A DNA stretch of 64,000 nt. It comes from Chryseobacterium sp. Leaf394 (GTDB taxonomy: Bacteria; Bacteroidota; Bacteroidia; Flavobacteriales; Weeksellaceae). Positions 36,101-44,219 of the stretch are shown here, piece after piece; positions within the stretch are counted from its first letter, which is position 1, and every line of letters starts with the position of its first letter. The DNA is taken from contig NZ_LMQH01000010.1 in assembly GCF_001424105.1 (NCBI RefSeq), positions 93,906 to 157,905 on the forward strand, written 5' to 3'. The notes below the pieces were generated by a model that was not told where the DNA came from, did not search any database, and worked only from the letters and a program-made list of their open reading frames with translations. The translations under genes and the position numbers were made by a program.

Positions 36101-36827
36101 TGAAATTTTTATTGATATCGTCTTTGATTTCATTTAAACTGTTGACGAAAACTTCATTGTTTTTGGTGTCGTTGCTTTTGTTTTTAGGATCGATGAAAAG
36201 AAGTAGGTTTTTGCCGTATTTTGAAACGATGTAATTATCTTCGAGTTTAAAATCTTTGCTGATATTTAAAGCATTTAGTTTTTTGATGCCGAGAAAAGTG
36301 ATTCCCAAAGGATCTTTTTTGATGAATTCTTTTGTCACAAGACTTGTGGGAGAAACCAAAGAGACATAATTGTTCTCAACCTGTTTTGCAATGCTGTCTT
36401 TATTGATTTTTCTTTCAATTTCAGAATAATCATTTTCATCTAAAAACAAAGGTAAATTCTGATTGACAAAATCGAAAGTTTCGGAGATTTCATTATCATT
36501 GACTTTTCCCTGAACCGAACCGATATATTTTTGGAGAGGTTCAATTTTATTTAAAAAAGCATCCGCTGTTTCAGAAAGCTGAAAATTTTCGTCCTTCGAT
36601 TTTTTTTCGATGATAACGATAATCTTGTCTGAAAAGTTCAGCTGCTTCAGAACTTTAGCAGTCAGATCTGATTTTTCATTTTTAGGAATAATCTGATTGA
36701 TGTCTTCTTCAAAATTTATTTTCGAAGCAAAAAATCCACAGACAATGAGAATTCCCAAAGCCACTGCGATGGAAATAATCCGGTTTTTGGAAATCAGATA
36801 ATATAATTGGATGAAAAAGCGATGCAT
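33174..36827 (-). CDS. MMPL/RND exporter fused to PlsC acyltransferase and a Rossmann-like tail
   Basis: This 1217-residue multidomain protein joins three parts. Residues 1 to about 850 form an MMPL-family RND transporter with two membrane bundles and two large periplasmic loops. Residues about 870-1060 are a PlsC-type acyltransferase with HxxxxD in NHTSFLD (near 895) and FPESERS (near 960). Residues about 1070-1217 have a Rossmann-like pattern (FHIADDFGQKDALLTLQQ, FSLIGDSEKRA) resembling a degenerate methyltransferase. It heads the darA-darB operon. It may couple acylation of the pigment or a lipid carrier to export. Confidence 0.87.
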   Translation of the reverse strand: MHRFFIQLYYLISKNRIISIAVALGILIVCGFFASKINFEEDINQIIPKNEKSDLTAKVLKQLNFSDKIIVIIEKKSKDENFQLSETADAFLNKIEPLQKYIGSVQGKVNDNEISETFDFVNQNLPLFLDENDYSEIERKINKDSIAKQVENNYVSLVSPTSLVTKEFIKKDPLGITFLGIKKLNALNISKDFKLEDNYIVSKYGKNLLLFIDPKNKSNDTKNNEVFVNSLNEIKDDINKNFKGKTEISYFGSPVIAVANAQQIKKDIQNTVIISMTVLLILLIYYFRNFFTPLIVFLPTVFAVFISLMILYFIKDKISAISLSVGAILIGITIDYALHILTHYKHNNNIEELYKEITQPIILSSATTAVSFLCLVFVRSEALKDLGLFAAITVFLSSFAALIIVPQLYHPKEKPGKESTNFIDKIGNYPYEKNKPLIIGCSVMIIACLFGFRHVGFNENIGDLNYIPKDLKISESKLEKLSDITSKSIYTISYGNSESEALARNSRLSQFLEKEKQEGKILSYNSIGNVVLSEKDQQKKVDQWNRFWNQDKKNQTISELVKNGNEFGFNASAFDQFNENLNKTYSSLSLKDYQKIKALQISEFLSNENGFFTVSNVVKVDETKRDTFIKDVEKSHESLAIDRQQMNENFLGLLKRDFNTLINYSLLAIVLTIIVFFRNFELSLLTMFPIVLTGVVTAGILYFLGLELNIFSTVVCTLVFGVGDDFSIFLTKAMQKEHTTGKNELPTYRISIILAVFTTILSIGSLIFAKHPALHSLALVALIGMFSVIVITSTLYPFWFRFLIINRAKKGLSPITLRLLLNSVISFIYYGLGGLIFSAIGSIFVKRSKGKTLEFIKLILAKFLVSVLYTNPFVRKKIIRNPDENFSEPAVIIANHTSFLDTLVMGMVSHKIVYLVNDWVYNSPVFGKIVRALGFYPVSQGIENGMEQLREKIAQGYSLVVFPESERSYNNDVKRFHKGAFYIAEQFNLDIVPIYIHGNSEVQPKGDFIIFDGSITVKVGDRIRKEDLSFGKDYSERTKKINAYFRNEFAKLRNELEDENYFKKKLLLSFLYKENEVVKPAKEDFDKNKSVYFELNKHIPSDATVFHIADDFGQKDALLTLQQAGRRIFSLIGDSEKRAVAKNSYLVHKRKLNYIDNQTQINKKIDILLISDEKYHLTDIKDFPETIILLNIKNQTFENANYKQLFNSEAIKIFRHE

Positions 36828-36847
36828 TGCCCTGTTAAATCAAGTTG

Positions 36848-36876
36848 CAAATTTAATTTTTTAGGCTTAAGGTCAA
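36848..36876 (-). promoter_or_regulatory. Bacteroidota promoter of the MMPL-darA-darB operon
   Basis: On the - strand the gap shows TTG (36874-36876), an 18-base spacer and TAAATTTG (36848-36855), an exact TAnnTTTG -7 element. The transcript would start about 36841 and leave a leader of about 14 bases before the ATG. Confidence 0.65.
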
Positions 36877-36892
36877 AACTTTATAGGCGAAG

Positions 36893-36926
36893 TTTTGCTG
36901 ATAATCAGTAAAATATTCTACTTTTG
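36893..36926 (+). promoter_or_regulatory. Bacteroidota promoter of the membrane-protein operon
   Basis: TTG (36895-36897), a 21-base spacer and TACTTTTG (36919-36926) match the Bacteroidota consensus. The promoter is back to back with that of the pigment operon. It also contains the TTG at 36924, which therefore cannot be the translation start of the following gene. Confidence 0.65.
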
Positions 36927-36974
36927 CAACGCTCGAGCGGTCAGCAGAAGCAAAAACATTACATTCGGCGGCGT

Positions 36975-37973
36975 ATGTTGCAAAACAACGATGAAAAAAT
37001 AAGTTCGGTCCTCTTTACAGCAATACTTCCTTTTTTGCTGTTTTTCATGGCATATTACGGTTTCGAATCGTCGTACGTAAAACTGAAAACGATGGGGAAA
37101 GCTCCGGATTTTATGTTTTCGTCAGTGTATGCTTACCGTGTGATTCCTAATTTTCTTACCGTTCATGTCACAACTTTTCTGACAGATTTTATCAATTCAA
37201 ATCTGATTTCTTTAAAACCGTTTATCGTAAAAAACGGAACAGCTTTTTACCACAGTATTTTTCTGATCAATCTTGTTTTTTTTCTGTGTTCGTCAGTGGT
37301 TTTAGATAAAATTTTAAAGTTTAAACCCAACCTTTTTGCCTCGGATCCGAGATTAAGAAAGTTGCTTCATCTTTTAGGTGTATTTCTGATGGTCATTGTG
37401 CAGTATGTGCCGACAAACTGTGATTCCATCGCTGTATTCTTTTTTCTGGCAGGAGTCTTTTTCAGTTTAAAGTATTCAAAATCGAGACAGAATAGAGATT
37501 TATTTATTCTTGCCGGAATTATCTTTATTTCAACATTTGTACGGGAAACAGCCTGTCTGAATATCGCATTTTTCGCGGCTTTATTTTTTGATTACAGAAA
37601 GTTCAGTATTAAAAATTTTGCTTTTTACAAAGAGATTGCTGTTGTAATTTTAGCTTTTGTAATTCCTTATATCGGGCTCAGAATGATCATTCCTCAGGAA
37701 GGTGCGGTTGCAGAGGGATTTTATCTGCTTCAGAATTTCAGCAGTCCGTTTAATCTTGCGGGATTAGTTTTCGGTACTGTTGTTTTATGCTTTATTTATC
37801 AGCTTTGCGGAGTTGCAGAGCGGAATACTTTCAAAAATTTTATCATCCTGTCTGTTCCTTATCTTGGAATGATTACTTTTGTCGGGCTGTTTTGGGAAAC
37901 AAGACTTTGGCTTCCTCTTTTGCTGGGAGTACTGGTGATTTCTTCCCAAAACATAAATTTTCATAAAGCTTAA
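36975..37973 (+). CDS. Polytopic membrane protein, probably surface polysaccharide related
   Basis: The protein (332 residues from ATG 36975) has eight to ten hydrophobic helices and a short extracytoplasmic loop rich in charged residues after the first helix, a layout shared with lipid-linked glycosyltransferases and polymerases. No motif identifies it. An upstream TTG at 36924 lies in the promoter and is rejected. The next gene, an EpsG-type membrane protein, starts at the base after the stop, which suggests a joint role in polysaccharide synthesis. Confidence 0.7.
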   Translation: MLQNNDEKISSVLFTAILPFLLFFMAYYGFESSYVKLKTMGKAPDFMFSSVYAYRVIPNFLTVHVTTFLTDFINSNLISLKPFIVKNGTAFYHSIFLINLVFFLCSSVVLDKILKFKPNLFASDPRLRKLLHLLGVFLMVIVQYVPTNCDSIAVFFFLAGVFFSLKYSKSRQNRDLFILAGIIFISTFVRETACLNIAFFAALFFDYRKFSIKNFAFYKEIAVVILAFVIPYIGLRMIIPQEGAVAEGFYLLQNFSSPFNLAGLVFGTVVLCFIYQLCGVAERNTFKNFIILSVPYLGMITFVGLFWETRLWLPLLLGVLVISSQNINFHKA

Positions 37974-39113
37974 ATGAGTTTATTTCACCCTTACTACCTG
38001 ATTGTTTTTGTTGTGCTGCTGGTTTTCAGTGCGCAGGAAGTTTTTGGCCGCAGGGTTGAAAAAAAATACCTCTGGTATCTCGGGATTTTTCTGATTTTGA
38101 TTGCGGGGCTGCGGAAGTTTGTAGGTCCTGATTATGGAAGTTATGTCGGGATTTATGCGTTTTCGGATCAGATCGATTATGTGAGTATTATTTATAAAGC
38201 ACTGTATCTTGAACCACCCAATCCGTTTGAGCTGGAGTGGATCTTTGTCTTGATTAATAAGGTTCTGCTGAATGTTTTTAATGCACCTTTCTACATTCTC
38301 ACGCTTGTAATTGCTGCGATAACGATTTATTTTAAAATTGAGTATATAGAGGAAAATACATTTTATCCCTTCACATTTATTCTTTTTATTTTTATTCCTG
38401 GGTTTTTTATCGGAGAAAGTGGACAGATACGTCAGTGTTTAGGGTCATTTATAGTGTACTATTCAATACGTTTTATAAAGTCGAGGCAGCTCTTTATGTA
38501 TCTGCTGTTTATTTATTTGGGTGCAGGTATTCACAATGTCTGTTACGTTTTTCTGCCGATGTACTGGGTTGCCAGAATTCCGATTAATAAAGCAGTGATG
38601 CTGGGTTCGATTATCACTTCCATCTTTCTTTCTCCTTTTGAAGTCTACCGAATTTTCGGAAGTTTTCTGGAAGGTGTAGCCTCAGACAATATGCTTGTGG
38701 AAGGTTTCAATGGTTATGTTGATGAGTCTGTTACCCGTCTGAACGGAGGTATCGGTGTTCCTGAGGGAATGATGGCGGTTCTCACATTCTTTCTGTTCTT
38801 TTTTGATAATCAGATGAAAGAGAAATATCCTTACTACGAATACCACAGAAACTATGCGGTAATCGGTATTTGCGCGTATTTTATATTCAGAAATAATCCT
38901 ATTTTCTCGTCGCGTCTTGCGGGGGCATTTATTGGGTTCTCCTATATTATCATCATAAATACTATGTATGTGGTAAGTGACGCGACCAAGAGATTGATCT
39001 ACACTTTTATCATTTCACTTTTCATTTTCAACTTTGTTGTATTCTCCAGCTTTAAAAATATTGTTAACGGAAACTTCACAATAGAGCGCTACAACAACTA
39101 TTTGTTGCCTTAA
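37974..39113 (+). CDS. EpsG-family membrane protein
   Basis: This 379-residue protein with about ten membrane helices opens in the EpsG manner: two helices around a charged GLRKFVGPDYGSYVGIYAF segment, which holds the family's conserved Arg and Asp-Tyr-Tyr-like positions. GESGQIRQCLGSFIVYYSI matches the second family block. EpsG proteins are thought to polymerise exopolysaccharide repeat units (Wzy-like). It starts directly after the stop of the preceding gene. Confidence 0.8.
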   Translation: MSLFHPYYLIVFVVLLVFSAQEVFGRRVEKKYLWYLGIFLILIAGLRKFVGPDYGSYVGIYAFSDQIDYVSIIYKALYLEPPNPFELEWIFVLINKVLLNVFNAPFYILTLVIAAITIYFKIEYIEENTFYPFTFILFIFIPGFFIGESGQIRQCLGSFIVYYSIRFIKSRQLFMYLLFIYLGAGIHNVCYVFLPMYWVARIPINKAVMLGSIITSIFLSPFEVYRIFGSFLEGVASDNMLVEGFNGYVDESVTRLNGGIGVPEGMMAVLTFFLFFFDNQMKEKYPYYEYHRNYAVIGICAYFIFRNNPIFSSRLAGAFIGFSYIIIINTMYVVSDATKRLIYTFIISLFIFNFVVFSSFKNIVNGNFTIERYNNYLLP

Positions 39114-39193
39114 ATCTTCAGTATTTCAAAAAAAATCTTTGATTCATAATGAAAAATTAATTCACAGTTTTCAAAATTGTGAATTTAAATACA

Positions 39194-39201
39194 TATTTTT
39201 G
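39194..39201 (+). promoter_or_regulatory. -7 promoter element before the FISUMP/T9SS gene
   Basis: TATTTTTG matches TAnnTTTG. The best upstream TTG (39177-39179) gives a short 14-base spacer. The predicted leader before the ATG at 39338 is about 130 bases. The rest of the 224-base gap shows nothing else. Confidence 0.5.
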
Positions 39202-39337
39202 CCATCGTTAAATTATTGTCAGTTATAAATGTAATTTGTGTTTATGTGTCCACTCATAAACGATTATTATAACTTATTTTGATATAATCAATTGAAACTT
39301 TAAAACTAAAGACTAAAATTTGTATCTAAGTATTATT

Positions 39338-42300
39338 ATGAAACAAAAATCTATTTTTCAGAGCCTTGCCTCAGCAGGTTTTGTACTTTTAAGTTTTTGC
39401 AACACGTATGCGCAGCAGGATTTTGCAAAAAGTGATCAGCCGGCAAATAATTTTGTCAACGCATCAAAAATCCCTATGGATCCCGATGTGAATGCGGCCA
39501 GGGCTTACACCTACCCATGGCTTTTAGCTCCAAACAGTTATATTTTCGATCCTTCCACCACGAACGACGGAATCTATATTCCTGTTAAAAAAGCTTATGC
39601 TGTCTGGACTTTTTACAAGTATTTGAACAAAGATAATTTCAATTACGACGGTAAGACAACTGCAGAATTGCTTTGGGAAGACAATCATGGTTTGATCAAA
39701 ACGAGTGGAGGAGCGAGACTTCGTCTGTCAGGTAGCAAGGAAGAAGCAAAAATCGTGGTTCCTGTAAATAAAGGTAAAAAAGGAAATGCAGTTATTGCAT
39801 TTAAAGTAGATGGAAAAGTCGCGTGGTCGTGGCATATATGGGTGACAGATGATCCAACTGACGGCTCTACCTACCGTAGTTTTGAAAATGTTAAGAGAGA
39901 AACCGCAAGTGGTGGTACTGAAGTGATCCCAGCCGGAGAATGGAAATGGATGGACAGAAATCTGGGGGCTATTTCATCATCAAACACTGCCGGTGAATGG
40001 AACAGAAGCGGTGGGCTTTTGTATCAGTGGGGAAGAAAAGATCCTATTCCGCCCTTGGTTTTAAAAGGTGATGATTTCTATGAGGTTTCAGGAAGTATTG
40101 GAAGAGTGCGTCACAGAGGAGCGAAAAACTTTACCAATGCAACCAATTTTGATAACCTAAGGCTTTTCACACCTGTTTCTACAGCAACTGTGGAAAATAA
40201 TATGGCGCTTTCAATCAATAATCCTTTAAGCCCAATTTATGTTTACAAAGATGATCTTTCCGGACCGGCGTATTATAATAACAATGCCAACCTGATGTAC
40301 AATTGGTTTGGTGCATCTTCAGATATTTTGGGTCAGGATTTACCGAAATTAAATCTTTGGTCCGACAATGCAGAAGGAAATGTAAGCACAAATTACAATG
40401 CAGACGACGCGGCTCAACCGTACAGAAGAAAATCTCCTTTCGATCCCTGCCCGAACGGATGGCGTTTGCCGTCGATGCTGGTTGCCAATCTGGCATCTCC
40501 AACCTACGTTGATGATGTTAGAATAGATTTCTCGCCATTTGGCGTTCGTACCAATTTAGGTAAAACAGCATTCGAAAGTGCGGGAAATCATATTATAAAG
40601 CCATCGGATGCGGGAGTTCCTGCATTCATGACAGGCTTTAAAGTATATCCGAATGTAGGTTTTGACATGACTTCGGTGGGTGGTTTTAATATGGGAACTT
40701 TCCCGGGAACAGGTCAGCTTGCGATTAATTCACAACAAGGTCAGTACACCGATCAGCATCAGGTAGGTTTGTGGACGGCAACCATGACAAGACTTTCCGA
40801 TGCTACACCGGCGGTTTCTGCGAGAGCTTTGTTTATGGTTCCGGATAAATATCAGTCAGATACACCCAATCCGGGCGATGCAACCGTGAAAGGAAGATAT
40901 TGGTACATGCCGACATCAACCGCTAAAACTTCTGATGCCAACGCATGCAGATGCATTCAGGATCCGGGATATATTGTTCATAACTACAATTACCCAACGG
41001 AATATTATGATGAGCCGACAGATTATACGGAAGGTCTAAAAAATCCAAATACTTATCAGATTGTAAAAAATACCACGTCAACTTTGGTTGAGATTCCTGT
41101 ATCTAAAGCGTTTTCAGTGCAAAGTCAGTTGCTGAATAACAAGACGATACTGAATTCAGCAAGTTTTAACAGTTTAAAAGCGAATGTTCTGTGGTCTACC
41201 AACACAGCACTGATTGGTTCTGTCGCGCTTTCAAATCCATCTCCGTCAGGTATGGCGGATCTTTCGAACACAAAAATTCAGGTTAATATCAATCCGAACC
41301 AGAGTGGAAATGCCGTGATTACTCTCCATAACGGAAGTATTGCCAATCCTGTGTATTGGTCGTGGCATATTTGGGTGACCGACAGTGCAATTTCTTCTTT
41401 CACTTATGCTACGGAAACACCAAATTCAAACGCACCCAACTACATCAATTATGTTCAGAAAGGTGATGTTCTGAAAACGGAATTTATGGACAGAAACCTT
41501 GGGGCTACCGATGCTTTCCCTGTCGTGGCAAATCCTTTAACTCCAAACGCTACTGAACTTGCACAAATCAGAGCTTCCACCGGAATGCAGTATCAGTGGG
41601 GAAGAAAAGATCCTATTCCTCCGTTTCAGCACGCTGACAATAGAGCTTCTTACAGCATTTATCTGGGGAATGTTGCTGCTAACGGAACTGTTTCCTATAC
41701 GGCGCTTAGCTATGCGAACTACAATAATCTTTCAGGAAATTATATCGTTCCTTACAACACTTATTCAAACGCAAGCAACGCGAATGTCGTTACTCAGGAT
41801 ACTGTTCCGGAAAAATTAGCTAAAATTTTATCTTATTCTGTAAGAAATCCATTGGTGTACATGATTCCAAGTACTTTTGCACCTTACAATTCTGCTGTTC
41901 CGAATTATACAAACGGGTCAGACTGGATCTCAGATGAACCCAATTTAGCTGCAGACCGCTGGGGAAGAGGTGGTGAAAAATCGGTTTATGATCCGTGTCC
42001 GGAAGGTTGGAGAATTCCTGATTTAACAGGCACAGCAATTATCACCAACAGAGATTTCGGAATTTCGCCATGGTACAAAAAAGACAAAAAAGTAGCTACA
42101 AGTTACAGTGTGCTTACTGATTATCTGGGAACAAGAGTGAGAAACAGTACAACTACAACAATCGGTTATATTTACAACAATCCTGCCTACAATGTCGGTA
42201 ATTTCCCGAATTCAGGATCGAGAGGTTTCAGAAGTGTGACAGCAAATCAAACGGCGACAGGAACTTTTAATGTCAACAATTATCAGTATCCGGGAGTCTG

Positions 42301-42778
42301 GACGGGAGCTTTAAATTCAAACTATCTCGGCAGACCTGTCAATATCTTGTTTGATGCTGCTTCAAGTGCCAACAGAATGATTGCTTTCCATGATAACAAT
42401 GATCCGTATTTTGGAATGAACTGCCGTTGTGTGAAAGTTAATACCAATACATCAGGAGATCAGGCGGGGCCAATTCCTGCGATTCCTGTGACGCAGGCAG
42501 GTGCTTTCAAGGCTACCAACGTTTTCACTCAGAAACAAATCGAAGAAAAAGAGGTTCAAAATCAAATTTCTCTGTTTCCAAATCCTGTGCAGGATATTCT
42601 TTATATCAAGGCTGATGTGAGAAAAGATTACTATTTTCAGATCTACAATGCTTCAGGGCAAATGGTGAGAAAAGGTAAATTTGAGAATAATCAGACCAAT
42701 GTTTCAGATTTGACCCAGGGTTTTTATCTTGTAAGAATCAATGATGCAGAAGTTGTTGTAAAAATTATGAAGAAGTAA
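39338..42778 (+). CDS. Secreted FISUMP-domain protein with T9SS sorting tail
   Basis: The start is ATG 39338 (MKQKSIFQ), giving 1146 residues with a signal peptide ending NTYAQ. Two homologous halves each hold a FISUMP domain: WSWHIWVTDDP/WSWHIWVTDSA, MDRNLGA, YQWGRKDPIPP and DPCPNGWRLP/DPCPEGWRIP. The final 80 residues are a type IX secretion sorting domain (SLFPNPVQDILYI...GFYLVRI). The protein should cross the outer membrane by T9SS and be surface-bound or released. Binding partners are unknown. Confidence 0.88.
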   Translation: MKQKSIFQSLASAGFVLLSFCNTYAQQDFAKSDQPANNFVNASKIPMDPDVNAARAYTYPWLLAPNSYIFDPSTTNDGIYIPVKKAYAVWTFYKYLNKDNFNYDGKTTAELLWEDNHGLIKTSGGARLRLSGSKEEAKIVVPVNKGKKGNAVIAFKVDGKVAWSWHIWVTDDPTDGSTYRSFENVKRETASGGTEVIPAGEWKWMDRNLGAISSSNTAGEWNRSGGLLYQWGRKDPIPPLVLKGDDFYEVSGSIGRVRHRGAKNFTNATNFDNLRLFTPVSTATVENNMALSINNPLSPIYVYKDDLSGPAYYNNNANLMYNWFGASSDILGQDLPKLNLWSDNAEGNVSTNYNADDAAQPYRRKSPFDPCPNGWRLPSMLVANLASPTYVDDVRIDFSPFGVRTNLGKTAFESAGNHIIKPSDAGVPAFMTGFKVYPNVGFDMTSVGGFNMGTFPGTGQLAINSQQGQYTDQHQVGLWTATMTRLSDATPAVSARALFMVPDKYQSDTPNPGDATVKGRYWYMPTSTAKTSDANACRCIQDPGYIVHNYNYPTEYYDEPTDYTEGLKNPNTYQIVKNTTSTLVEIPVSKAFSVQSQLLNNKTILNSASFNSLKANVLWSTNTALIGSVALSNPSPSGMADLSNTKIQVNINPNQSGNAVITLHNGSIANPVYWSWHIWVTDSAISSFTYATETPNSNAPNYINYVQKGDVLKTEFMDRNLGATDAFPVVANPLTPNATELAQIRASTGMQYQWGRKDPIPPFQHADNRASYSIYLGNVAANGTVSYTALSYANYNNLSGNYIVPYNTYSNASNANVVTQDTVPEKLAKILSYSVRNPLVYMIPSTFAPYNSAVPNYTNGSDWISDEPNLAADRWGRGGEKSVYDPCPEGWRIPDLTGTAIITNRDFGISPWYKKDKKVATSYSVLTDYLGTRVRNSTTTTIGYIYNNPAYNVGNFPNSGSRGFRSVTANQTATGTFNVNNYQYPGVWTGALNSNYLGRPVNILFDAASSANRMIAFHDNNDPYFGMNCRCVKVNTNTSGDQAGPIPAIPVTQAGAFKATNVFTQKQIEEKEVQNQISLFPNPVQDILYIKADVRKDYYFQIYNASGQMVRKGKFENNQTNVSDLTQGFYLVRINDAEVVVKIMKK

Positions 42779-42844
42779 AAGTTCTAGGTTATATATAACA
42801 AGAGTTTTTCTGCCCCAAATCGTATTGGGTGAAAAAATTCTTTA

Positions 42845-42896
42845 AAATTGAGCAAAAAAACGCCCTTTAGGGTTGGGTAATAATTTTGCTCAATTT
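42845..42896 (+). terminator. Hairpin terminator after the T9SS protein
   Basis: A perfect 13-bp stem (AAATTGAGCAAAA with its complement) encloses a second small hairpin CCCTTTAGGG. It lies 67 bases after the stop in the 250-base gap. Confidence 0.7.
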
Positions 42897-42926
42897 AAAT
42901 TAAATCATCATAAAACAGAACCGAAA

Positions 42927-42960
42927 TTGTTTTTTGAATACGCTTTAATTCCTATTTTTG
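42927..42960 (+). promoter_or_regulatory. Bacteroidota promoter before the membrane protein at 43029
   Basis: TATTTTTG (42953-42960) has a TTG at 42927-42929 with a 23-base spacer, and another at 42934 with 16. The leader to the TTG start would be about 60 bases. Confidence 0.55.
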
Positions 42961-43028
42961 ACAATCAAATTTAAGAACAGGCAAATTCAAAACGGTTTCG
43001 GTTCTTTTATTTTGCAAAAACCACATAT

Positions 43029-44174
43029 TTGAAAAAAGCCGCAGAAATTTTTACCGTAAGATTGCCCATCAATTTATTAATTGTGGCAACCGCAGTTTTT
43101 GCGGTGGTTTTTACTTTTATACACAACCGAAATTCCGACGGATATATTCTTGGCGACTGGCTCATCAACTATCAGGATGGCGGTTTCAAAAGGAGAGGTC
43201 TTTCCGGAAGCTTCTTTTTTCTTATTCAGGATCTTACAGGTTTAAAATTAAATCTTGCAGTTTACTTTTTCCAAGTCATCATTATTTGTGGATTTTTTTA
43301 TACTTATTTTAAAATTATTCAGAGAAAACAGCCGGACTTACTTTATCTCTCGCTTTTGCTGTCGTCCATAGGTTTTATCGGGATTTTTAACTGTGTTGAC
43401 TACGTCGGAAAAAAAGAATTTATAGTCTTTTTCCTGTTTGCTGTTTTTATTAATCTTTTAGATCAGGACAAACTCAGCCGTTTTAAAGAATATCTGATCT
43501 GTTTAGGATTGCTGACTGCCATGTTTTTCCATGAAATAACACTCTTTTTCGTTCCTTATTTTTTGATTGGATTGTATTTAAAAAGTGGAAAATTTGAACT
43601 TCAAAAATATATTAAGTACATTCTCGTAACCCTCGTTCCTGCAATACTAATTTTTCTCCTCGGAAAAGATATCAACGAAGGTCAGTCTCTGGAAATTCTG
43701 AAAGACCGTGGTGTAATTTTAACCAAAGGAATATTTTTCTGGAATTTTGATGAGCGGAAATATATTGAAGAGCATTTCAATGACTACAGATTATACCTGA
43801 TCAGCTTCCTTATAAGTGTAATACATATCGGGATTTATTTAAAGTTTCAAAAGAGACGAAAGTTTCTGTCTATTTTATTAATTGCTTCATTTTTATTCTC
43901 TTTGCCTCTTTTTTATCTCGCAATCGACTGGGGTAGATGGCTCTATATTCACATGATTTTTCTGATCGTTCTTTTTTCTTTAAATCTTCCCAAACGCAAT
44001 TCTGATGAGGTTTCAAAAGGTTTTGGTTTAAATTTAAAAAATGGAATCATTCTTCTTTTAATCCTTTTTTCATTACTGTACAGAGTTGAGATGTCGGGTA
44101 GGGGTTTTACATGGGAAGGTTTGCTGTACAGAGTCTTTATTACGCCTGTGGAACTGTTAAATAAAATGCTGTAA
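43029..44174 (+). CDS. Polytopic membrane protein, TTG start
   Basis: This 381-residue protein has about nine membrane helices. After the first helix it carries GDWLINYQDGGFKRRGLSGSFF, a charged loop also seen in some EpsG-like and glycosyltransferase-C-like proteins of polysaccharide loci. No family is assigned with confidence. No ATG lies in frame before residue 136, deep inside the helices, so TTG 43029 (encoding MKKAAEIF) is the probable start. It is followed by topA after 45 bases. Confidence 0.68.
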   Translation: MKKAAEIFTVRLPINLLIVATAVFAVVFTFIHNRNSDGYILGDWLINYQDGGFKRRGLSGSFFFLIQDLTGLKLNLAVYFFQVIIICGFFYTYFKIIQRKQPDLLYLSLLLSSIGFIGIFNCVDYVGKKEFIVFFLFAVFINLLDQDKLSRFKEYLICLGLLTAMFFHEITLFFVPYFLIGLYLKSGKFELQKYIKYILVTLVPAILIFLLGKDINEGQSLEILKDRGVILTKGIFFWNFDERKYIEEHFNDYRLYLISFLISVIHIGIYLKFQKRRKFLSILLIASFLFSLPLFYLAIDWGRWLYIHMIFLIVLFSLNLPKRNSDEVSKGFGLNLKNGIILLLILFSLLYRVEMSGRGFTWEGLLYRVFITPVELLNKML

Positions 44175-44197
44175 ATCTGCTTTAATAAAAAAAGGCT

Positions 44198-44205
44198 TAC
44201 TTTTG
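44198..44205 (+). promoter_or_regulatory. -7 promoter element before topA
   Basis: TACTTTTG fits TAnnTTTG exactly, 14 bases before the ATG of topA. No good TTG is found 17-23 bases upstream. Confidence 0.5.
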
Positions 44206-44219
44206 CAAAAATTTCAGGA

